A DNA stretch of 6,137 nucleotides from an uncultured Chthoniobacterales bacterium (GTDB taxonomy: Bacteria > Verrucomicrobiota > Verrucomicrobiae > Chthoniobacterales > UBA10450). Shown here piece after piece: positions 1-4,271 of the stretch (positions within the stretch are counted from its first letter, which is position 1; every line of letters starts with the position of its first letter). The DNA lies in NCBI GenBank assembly GCA_955652855.1, contig CATPCN010000579.1, positions 1 through 6,137 of the forward strand. Direction: 5' to 3'. Under the pieces are notes generated by a model. It had not been told where the DNA came from and did not search any database. It was given only the letters and a program-made list of their open reading frames with translations. Made by a program: the position numbers and the translations under genes.

Positions 1-621
1 ATCCACATATAATTCGCGTTTTTCGCGGTCAGTCCCACGCGACGATTGCCGATTTGGAGCCGCGCGTCCTTGGGATCAATGCGGTCCGCGCCCCAGCATG
101 TCGATGCCGCCTGCCGTGGACTTGAAAATCTCCTTGGAAAAAAGATTGATAAGGCCGGCGATGTTTTCCTTATCGAGATTTGATCCGGCGTAAATCGGCG
201 GGAGTAGTTTTTTGAGTTTTGGGAAAGTTTTTTCCAGCAGTGCAAGGATTTTGTCGAGTTGGATTTTGACATCATCAGCGCGCGCAATCTTGATGATGTT
301 GTCCCAGCGGGCGTCTTCCGGAGCGAGGAAGACCTGCTTGCTGAGATAGTTGTCCGGGTCTTCGCGGATCGAGAGCATAACCCGCTCGTCCGTTGTATGT
401 AGGTCGCTCTGAGGGTCGCCGATCTCTGCGTCAATTTCTGCTCGGCGCTTTTCGTATCGGAGCGAAAGGAAGCGGAGAAAAATGAGTGGCAAAACGTAAC
501 GCTTATAGTCGGACGGCTCAATGTTTCCGCGCAGCGCAACCGCGGCGTTCCAAAGTTCCTTGAGGAGTTCGGCGATGCCGCTGTTGCCGTTTTTTTGTTT
601 GTCGAGCGACTTACGTTTCAT
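1..621 (-). pseudogene. hsdM: Type I restriction-modification methyltransferase subunit (HsdM), internally deleted and frameshifted, cut by window edge
   Basis: HsdM methylates adenine in the type I recognition site and forms the M2S core with HsdS. The first ~170 residues fit the HsdM N-terminal helical domain: 'ELWNAAVALRGNIEPSDYKR' and 'LPLIFLRFLSLRYEKR' near residues 22-60, then 'DKILALLEKTFPKLKKLLPP' and 'LINLFSKEIF'. The frame reaches 'GGIDMLGR', where intact members continue 'VYEYFL', but here it reads 'GPH' and stops at 76-78. In the +1 frame from about position 90 to 1 the sequence resumes as 'ADRIDPKDARLQIG' and 'LTAKNANYMW', which resembles the stretch just after the NPPF catalytic motif. 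Seen: the frame switch and the two family-like segments. Inferred: a deletion of the AdoMet-binding core and NPPF, perhaps 120-150 codons judged from family length. Start ATG 619-621 opens with MKRKSLDKQ; no strong ribosome site precedes it. The gene continues beyond base 1, so hsdS and hsdR cannot be judged. Confidence 0.8.
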
Positions 622-690
622 ACGAGCGTCTGCGCCGTTTGTTGCCTATCGCATTTCTGATTTGGGTCTAGGCGAGCAATAAGTGATTAG

Positions 691-696
691 AGTATA
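691..696 (-). promoter_or_regulatory. Possible -10 element (TATACT) upstream of hsdM
   Basis: On the minus strand TATACT lies about 70 bp upstream of the hsdM start, a good match to a sigma70-type -10. At the correct distance upstream there is only a T-rich stretch (CTTTTT), a poor -35. Weak support; no other promoter candidate stands out between hsdM and the next gene. Confidence 0.22.
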
Positions 697-1095
697 GCCG
701 CATGGTCCCTCAGAAAAAGCGCCGACTTGGCAAAACTTGGCAAACAAATGGGTAATCCGTGCGTTTCGATGCGCGAACATTCGCAATCGATTAGACGAGC
801 AGGTTCGGCGAATTTCCCCTCGTATAATGCATTTTCATAGGTGAAATATTCAGATTTGAATCCCATACTCGCTTTCCGCCAGAGCGGATTTCTAATCTAG
901 TGTTTCCGTTCGACGAAGATCGGTTGCCTCGCCAAAGCGCGAACAGACGCGACTCCCAGCGACCAAGAAAGACGGTGATACCGTCAACATGCCGTCAATG
1001 GCCCTCCGATTTCTATCATTCTGAAAAAGTTCTCTCTGATTCCGCCGAGCAGTTAAGCAACTTGATCATTGGGGTTAAGCCCCGCTCTCCTGCTG
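697..1095. other. Gene-poor intergenic stretch between hsdM and a small membrane protein gene
   Basis: No recognisable gene. A 68-codon plus-strand frame (900-1106) and a 59-codon minus-strand frame (687-866) are open, but neither has a convincing ribosome site or family resemblance. A small hairpin with a 5-bp stem (TCCGC/GCGGA, loop CAGA) lies at 875-888. GGGG/CCCC at 1071-1083 just past the membrane protein stop could fold weakly, but no T-run follows on either strand. Confidence 0.5.
725..744. repeat. Perfect 10-bp tandem repeat, two units
   Basis: ACTTGGCAAA occurs twice head to tail, about 105-125 bp upstream of the hsdM start. Two adjacent TTGGCA cores one helical turn apart could form a protein-binding site, but nothing else in the sequence supports that. 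Confidence 0.4.
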
Positions 1096-1362
1096 TTACG
1101 CGTTGATGATCAAATACAGCAGCACCGACACAACAATGATCGGAATTATGCAGATCATCAGCACCATGTTATTTCGTGGCCCGCGCTGGATTGGCACGAG
1201 ATCGTCCGCCTCGATTGTTCGCTCGATCTTCTTCAAATGTCGCAGCACATAAACGAACGCACTGATAACTGCAACGAGCGCGACCACCGCGAGAATTCGA
1301 ATTGGCAACAGCGCCGGCCGCGCCACCGCGAAAAACGGCGAAACTAAAATCTCGTGGTTCAT
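1096..1362 (-). CDS. Small membrane protein with two transmembrane helices (hypothetical)
   Basis: I do not recognise this 88-residue protein. It has two strongly hydrophobic segments: residues ~21-40 (ILAVVALVAVISAFVYVL) and ~65-86 (MVLMICIIPIIVVSVLLYLI). They are joined by a polar loop rich in basic and acidic residues (RHLKKIERTIEADD). By the positive-inside rule the loop should be cytoplasmic and both ends outside, a helical hairpin in the inner membrane. GAAGG at 1370-1374 sits 7 bases before the ATG and fixes the start. The opposite strand also carries an open frame (1069-1347), but it is rich in His, Arg and Asn with no features and is a shadow. The gene stands alone, with no operon partner on its strand. 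Its hydrophobic pattern and ribosome site make a real gene likely; the function is unknown. Confidence 0.7.
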   Translation of the reverse strand: MNHEILVSPFFAVARPALLPIRILAVVALVAVISAFVYVLRHLKKIERTIEADDLVPIQRGPRNNMVLMICIIPIIVVSVLLYLIINA

Positions 1363-1515
1363 AGCAATACCTTCGTGCTAGACGATGAGCGCCGCAACCA
1401 CTTGGGCTCTTTGAAAGACATGTTGCTATATGTCATGCAAACTTGGGGTATTTACATCCGTTCAACATGCGGTGGTTGAGCGGTTAGCCAATCGAATCCG
1501 AAATTGAAAGCCATC
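1363..1515. other. Intergenic segment holding the membrane protein leader and the 3' flank of a TonB-domain remnant
   Basis: The left end must hold the promoter of the minus-strand membrane protein gene, but no clear -10/-35 pair is seen. An inverted repeat GACAT/ATGTC with an 8-base loop lies at 1417-1434. The right end (from about 1484) is shared with the second repeat copy at 2857, so the duplicated segment extends past the stop codon of the TonB-like reading frame. Confidence 0.4.
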
Positions 1516-1580
1516 TCAACGCATCTCTTCCCTCGGTAGCAGGAAGAAAGCGTGCAAGGTGAAGTCCACGCTCCGGTCGG
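1484..1580. repeat. Dispersed direct repeat, copy 1 of 2 (partner 2857-2954)
   Basis: By hand alignment about 85 of 99 columns match the partner, with two single-base gaps. Shared landmarks are GTTAG(G)CCAATCGAAT, CGAAATTGAAAG, CTTCCCTCGGTAGCA and AGTCCACG. Both copies have the same orientation and enclose about 1.28 kb. On the minus strand each encodes the end of a TonB C-terminal-like domain plus ~35 bp beyond its stop, so the repeat represents two related gene ends rather than a short palindromic element. Confidence 0.85.
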
Positions 1581-1746
1581 GACCGGGTTTCGCTCGCCAA
1601 CGAATAAATGTTTTCATTGCCGTTACATCTATTACTCGACCCATGCTTTTTAGAATCTTAACCCCAGCAATGGCACCCTTAGTATCCACCTCCAGCCGAT
1701 AAAGGCCGGTGAGAGTTAACCAACGGAGTGGCGCTGCAGCGCTTGG
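1516..1746 (-). pseudogene. TonB C-terminal domain remnant (energy transducer-like), no start codon
   Basis: The minus strand is open for 76 codons ending in TGA at 1516-1518. It reads 'LTGLYRLEVDTKGAIAGVKI', 'LKSMGRVIDVTAMKTFIRWR' and 'AKPGPDRSVDF', ending 'FFLLPREEMR'. This follows the TonB C-terminal pattern: G-(V/L)-Y-x-LEVD-x-KG, V-x-I-x-KS-x-G, then D-x-x-A and W-R-x-(K/R)-P-G. In complete proteins this periplasmic domain contacts outer-membrane receptors and follows a membrane anchor and Pro-rich linker. Here there is no start or anchor, and a TAA at 1747-1749 interrupts the frame. Upstream of that stop the same frame still reads plausibly ('GYQLKSQPYHYPDKPRSSLA') to about 1820, suggesting a nonsense change in an older, longer gene. 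The 3' end is duplicated at 2890-2991. Family assignment is from motif pattern only. Confidence 0.6.
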
Positions 1747-1750
1747 TTAG
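1716..1750. repeat. Imperfect hairpin with central 12-bp palindrome
   Basis: TAACCAA pairs with TTGGTTA (7 bp) around a perfect palindrome GCGCTGCAGCGC (1731-1742), with a 7-base bulge on one side. It lies within the TonB-domain remnant and spans its interrupting stop. No T-run follows, so it is not an obvious terminator; it may be chance structure. Confidence 0.35.
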
Positions 1751-1850
1751 GCCAGACTCGACCTTGGTTTATCTGGGTAGTGGTACGGTTGCGATTTGAG
1801 CTGGTATCCGATTTTGCTTGGATTCCTGCGCTTAGAGGTAAATGATTCGG

Positions 1851-1857
1851 AGAGGAG
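1851..1857 (+). promoter_or_regulatory. Strong ribosome binding site for the secreted Cys/Pro-rich protein
   Basis: AGAGGAG lies 8 bases before ATG 1866. It is the best Shine-Dalgarno match in the window and supports both the start and the reality of the gene. Confidence 0.75.
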
Positions 1858-1865
1858 AATAAATT

Positions 1866-2357
1866 ATGACTAAGTTACGAATCTCTATTGCCGCGACGCT
1901 TATGGTGGCTTCGCTGATCTGCACGGTGCTAGCCATACCCCGAGGCCTCACTCGGAAACAGGCGGCCGCTTTAAAGAAGTGTCAGGATGCTTTCTATGAG
2001 GAGTATGATAGCTGTATGAGCGCACACTGGATAAGCGAAGCTGGCTGCGAGTACCGGGCCTATGATGTATACACAAGCTGCCTGGATCGCTCAGGTCTCG
2101 GGTGGTGGCTCGCGAATCGGCCGCCGCCGTTGCTACCGCACCCGAGCGCGGGCCCGATCAAGCCGGGAAATCCAAAACCGACCCCTCCCAGGGCACCGGT
2201 AGGGCCAATTAAGGGAAGTCCGACACCAACTCCAAAGCCGACGCCTCCGAGGGCACCCGTAGGGCCAATTAAGGTAGGTAGTCCGACGCCGACGCCACCA
2301 ACAATCTTCGCGAAACCGAAAGCGACGCCGACCCCGCACAAAGATCACAAGCACTAA
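1866..2357 (+). CDS. Secreted protein with four evenly spaced cysteines and a proline-rich repeat tail (hypothetical)
   Basis: Unrecognised 163-residue protein. Residues 1-23 form a signal peptide (basic MTKLR, hydrophobic core, cleavage likely after VLA); Cys19 does not sit in a good lipobox. Residues ~28-75 are a helix-prone module with Cys at 39, 50, 61 and 72, exactly C-X10-C-X10-C-X10-C. The first and third intervals share 'CxxxxYxxYxSC'. Two helices pinned by two disulfides is a reasonable reading, as in CX9C-type helical hairpins, but the spacing here is one residue longer and no homology is claimed. Residues ~85-157 are Pro/Thr/Lys-rich with two copies of 'PTPPRAPVGPIK' in a 20-residue repeat. 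The end is His/Lys-rich (HKDHKH). Such a tail could span or bind cell-wall or surface material; this is inference. Start supported by AGAGGAG. The gene is monocistronic and surrounded by gene remnants. Silent differences between the repeat units argue it is translated. Confidence 0.8.
   Translation: MTKLRISIAATLMVASLICTVLAIPRGLTRKQAAALKKCQDAFYEEYDSCMSAHWISEAGCEYRAYDVYTSCLDRSGLGWWLANRPPPLLPHPSAGPIKPGNPKPTPPRAPVGPIKGSPTPTPKPTPPRAPVGPIKVGSPTPTPPTIFAKPKATPTPHKDHKH
2171..2290 (+). repeat. 60-bp tandem repeat, two units, within the secreted protein gene
   Basis: Units start at 2171 and 2231 with a period of exactly 60 bp (20 codons), breaking down after about 43-45 bases by a small indel. In the aligned part (NPK/TPK through GPIK) the differences are third-position and silent for Lys, Thr and Pro codons. 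A partial further unit (GPIKPGNPKP) precedes them. Confidence 0.8.
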
Positions 2358-2361
2358 CACG

Positions 2362-2430
2362 ATGGCCATGCGGGCTGAGACACCGAAACCGACGCCGAAG
2401 CCGACGCCCCCAAAGAAAACTAATGGGTGA
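2362..2430 (+). pseudogene. Out-of-frame echo of the proline-rich tail after the stop codon
   Basis: Starting 5 bases after the stop of the secreted protein gene, in the +1 frame, the sequence reads MAMRAETPKPTPKPTPPKK and then stops. The TPKP/PTPP composition matches the tail of the preceding protein. This may be the old C-terminus left behind by a frameshift, or the tail of a decayed tandem paralogue. It has an ATG but no ribosome site, so independent expression is unlikely. Confidence 0.35.
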
Positions 2431-2620
2431 CACGCAGCGCTGACAAGGCTGACCCAGCTGGTCGAGAACGTGGGAAAGAAGGAAAGCCACGTCCTGGACA
2501 TCGAGCTGAAGAAATAAGCTGCCCAGGGAGCTGGTGCCACGAGTGCACACGATTCGCAATCAGCGAATCGTTGGCTGGACAATCGTTATCGCGAGACAAC
2601 CGCGGCCGCTTGCGGCAGTG
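2431..2620 (+). pseudogene. Decayed helical coding remnant with internal stop
   Basis: In the same frame as the preceding Pro-rich echo the sequence reads 'LTRLTQLVENVGKKESHVLD' then 'IELKK', a TAA at 2515-2517, and then 'AAQGAGATSAHDSQSANRWL' and 'DNRYRETTAA'. The composition (spaced Leu/Val heptads, then mixed polar) looks like former protein rather than random translation. No start codon, no ribosome site and no family recognised. Low confidence that it was ever one gene. Confidence 0.25.
2549..2571. repeat. Perfect 9-bp inverted repeat (hairpin)
   Basis: ACGATTCGC and GCGAATCGT are perfectly complementary around the loop AATCA. It is the best uninterrupted stem noticed in the window. No T-run follows on the plus strand (TGGCTGG), so it is not a canonical intrinsic terminator. 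Confidence 0.6.
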
Positions 2621-2624
2621 ATCC

Positions 2625-2825
2625 GTGCTCGAAATCAGACCGGACCGTTGAAACTGGAAAGTCTTCGAAGCGCCCGGAGTTGAGCCTGTCTTCCCGGAAA
2701 AACGTCAGGCGATCGATTACGCAGAAAACCGCGCAAGCTTTCGCTCCGGCGAGATTCGCGTTCTTGATTCGGCTGGCAACATCGAACGCGTGATCCCGTT
2801 CAGCGAAGCGAATCGAAAACTCTAG
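2625..2825 (+). pseudogene. Fragment of a small DUF2188-like protein, interrupted and without a usable start
   Basis: A frame of 58 codons from 2652 to the TAG at 2823-2825 (stop included) reads 'NWKVFEAPGVEPVFPEKRQA', 'IDYAENRASFRSGEIRVLDS' and 'AGNIERVIPFSEANRKL'. The pattern W-x-V, then A-x-x-A helix, then I-x-V-x-D-x-x-G-x-I-E recalls small soil-bacterial DUF2188-type proteins of about 60-80 residues. That assignment is by pattern only. There is no ATG, GTG or TTG in a sensible place after the in-frame TGA at 2649-2651. Upstream of that stop a GTG at 2625 begins VLEIRPDR, so a CGA-to-TGA change or loss of the true N-terminus would explain the break. The well-kept C-terminal half suggests recent inactivation. 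Confidence 0.45.
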
Positions 2826-2856
2826 CGTCCTTGGTGAGGCGCGACTGTTCCGAGTC

Positions 2857-2954
2857 GTTAGGCCAATCGAATGCGAAATTGAAAGCATCTCAATGTATAC
2901 CTTCCCTCGGTAGCATGAAGAAAACGTGCAAGGGGTAGTCCACGTTCCGATCGA
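2857..2954. repeat. Dispersed direct repeat, copy 2 of 2 (partner 1484-1580)
   Basis: Same landmarks as copy 1: GTTAGGCCAATCGAAT, CGAAATTGAAAG, CTTCCCTCGGTAGCA, AGTCCACG. It ends about 57 bp before the gspF start. Changes between copies leave the minus-strand reading frame open. Confidence 0.85.
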
Positions 2955-2991
2955 TCTTAGCGCGCGCGGCGTTTGATTGTCGATTTTACTT
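2890..2991 (-). pseudogene. Second TonB C-terminal-like remnant, last ~33 codons only
   Basis: On the minus strand the frame ending in TGA 2890-2892 reads 'VKSTIKRRARAKIDRNVDYP' then 'LHVFFMLPREGIH'. It aligns with the larger remnant's 'MKTFIRWRAKPGPDRSVDFT' and 'LHAFFLLPREEMR', with a small deletion at PGP. Beyond about 2991 the resemblance ends, close to the start of gspF. It is too short to function and is best read as a truncated paralogue or duplication scar. Confidence 0.5.
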
Positions 2992-3011
2992 TTCGGTTTA
3001 GTTTCCAAGCC

Positions 3012-4250
3012 GTGCCACAGTTTGCATATCGAGCGCGCAACGCGCAGGGCGGTTTGGTGGAAGGCGTATTGAATTGCGCAGACCGAGCGATGGCGATTCG
3101 CCAGATCGAGCAACTGCATTACATCCCGGTCCGAATCGATGCCGCGGTCGCCGAGCCGCAAGCCGTGAACGCAACCACGACACAGGCAGCAACGCAGACT
3201 TTAAAAATTCCGCACGCACAGCTGCTCGTTTTCACCGAACAGCTCGGCCATTTGTTGCAAGCCGGAATGACGCTGGACGAAAGTCTTTCCGTTCTCGAAA
3301 AGCGATTAAAGCAACCGCGCCTGCAACAAATGACGCATGCGTTGCATCAAGCGTTAATTGAGGGTCGCAGTTTTTCGCAAGCGCTGCGCGAGTTCCCGCG
3401 CATTTTTCCCCCGCTCTACGTGAACATGGTGGCGGCGGGTGAAGCGAGCGGCGCCCTGCCGGATATTTTGTCGCGATTAGTCGAGCATTTGATGCAGGCT
3501 AAAGATTTGCGCGATCGCGTGCAGCAAGCGCTGATTTACCCAGCATTCCTCGCTGTGGCGGGAGCAGGACTGATCACGGCGTTCATCACCTTCATGGTGC
3601 CGCAACTCACCGGTTTCATGTCGCAAAATGGCGGCGAGTTGCCGTTGCCGACCCGAATGCTGTTGCGCGTTCATTATCTCATCACGACGTATTGGTGGGT
3701 CGGAGTTTTGCTCGCGATCGGCGCGGTGATCGGCTTCCGCGCTTTCGTTCGCACCGATGAAGGACGAATCGCGTGGGACAAATTTCGACTCATGATTCCG
3801 GGTTACGGTCGCGTGATTCGACATCGCTATTACGCGCAGTTTTCGCGTACGCTCGGAACGTTGATGGAAAATGGCATCCCGCTTTTGCGAGCGTTTGATC
3901 TTGTTACCGAAATCGCGAGCAACCGCTATCTCGAGAAGAAGCTCGCCGAAGTGCGACGCACAGTGATCGACGGCGCGACGCTTTCCGCCGCGCTGAGCGG
4001 GCAGAATTTATTTCCCGATTTGTTCACCGACATGATGGCGGTGGGCGAGCAGACCGGACATTTCGCGCGCACGATGCAAACAATCGCCGACGTTTACGAG
4101 CGCGAATTGGATCGCACGGTCAAAGTGATCTCGGCGCTGATTCCGCCGGCGATCATCGTGTTGATCGCGCTCATCGTCGGCTTCGTTGTCTACAGCATTC
4201 TCTCGGCCGTTTTCGAAATGACGCACAGCTTGCAGTTCCGGCCGCACTGA
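3012..4250 (+). CDS. gspF: Type II secretion system inner-membrane platform protein GspF
   Basis: GspF is the polytopic inner-membrane platform that couples the GspE ATPase to pseudopilus assembly. I chose GTG 3012 because the protein then starts VPQFAYRARNAQGG, the usual family beginning; an upstream TTG (2973) would add 13 atypical residues. With GTG it is 412 residues, normal for the family. Two T2SSF repeats are visible: residues ~72-170 with 'GEASGAL' near 143, and ~273-370 with 'GEQTGHF' near 344. Membrane segments are at ~174-200, ~223-243 and ~372-400 (IIVLIALIVGFVVYSIL). The N-terminal region (~1-60) is the linker domain that meets GspE. It is complete and intact. The next gene follows 21 bp after the stop, then gspG, so a shared transcript is likely. 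No gspE lies upstream; a TonB remnant does. Close relatives are PilC proteins of type IV pili, but the neighbouring gspG favours type II secretion. Confidence 0.93.
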   Translation: MPQFAYRARNAQGGLVEGVLNCADRAMAIRQIEQLHYIPVRIDAAVAEPQAVNATTTQAATQTLKIPHAQLLVFTEQLGHLLQAGMTLDESLSVLEKRLKQPRLQQMTHALHQALIEGRSFSQALREFPRIFPPLYVNMVAAGEASGALPDILSRLVEHLMQAKDLRDRVQQALIYPAFLAVAGAGLITAFITFMVPQLTGFMSQNGGELPLPTRMLLRVHYLITTYWWVGVLLAIGAVIGFRAFVRTDEGRIAWDKFRLMIPGYGRVIRHRYYAQFSRTLGTLMENGIPLLRAFDLVTEIASNRYLEKKLAEVRRTVIDGATLSAALSGQNLFPDLFTDMMAVGEQTGHFARTMQTIADVYERELDRTVKVISALIPPAIIVLIALIVGFVVYSILSAVFEMTHSLQFRPH

Positions 4251-4271
4251 GTTAGCCTCGGCGCGATTCAA

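Noticed and set aside
687..866. 59-residue minus-strand open frame ending 66 bp upstream of hsdM
   Set aside because: It starts with ATG (MGFKSEYFTYENALYEGKFA) but has only a weak ribosome site, no recognised motif and is short enough to arise by chance.
850..905. tRNA-like 'GATTCAAATC' on the minus strand near a small hairpin
   Set aside because: The T-arm stem does not pair and no acceptor, D or anticodon arms can be drawn around it.
900..1106. 68-residue plus-strand open frame
   Set aside because: No ribosome site, an Arg/Ser-rich featureless translation, and overlap with the end of the better-supported minus-strand membrane protein gene.
2060..2582. Minus-strand Gly/Val- and Arg/Phe-rich open frames opposite the Pro-rich tail
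   Set aside because: Low-complexity shadows of the Pro/Thr repeat region; the plus strand has the signal peptide, ribosome site and silent repeat divergence.
1716..2863. Integron cassette boundaries (GTTAGGC at 1747 and 2858 resembling attC core sites)
   Set aside because: GTTAGGC fits the GTTRRRY core, but neither site has a matching RYYYAAC partner and paired inner boxes at attC spacing. The folded segment at 1716-1750 is too short, and the first repeat copy reads GTTAGCC. The TonB-domain reading explains the shared sequence better.
2586..3161. 191-residue minus-strand open frame over the gspF start
   Set aside because: It runs antisense to gspF and in a different frame from both the TonB-like remnant and the DUF2188-like fragment; the translation has no family-like features.
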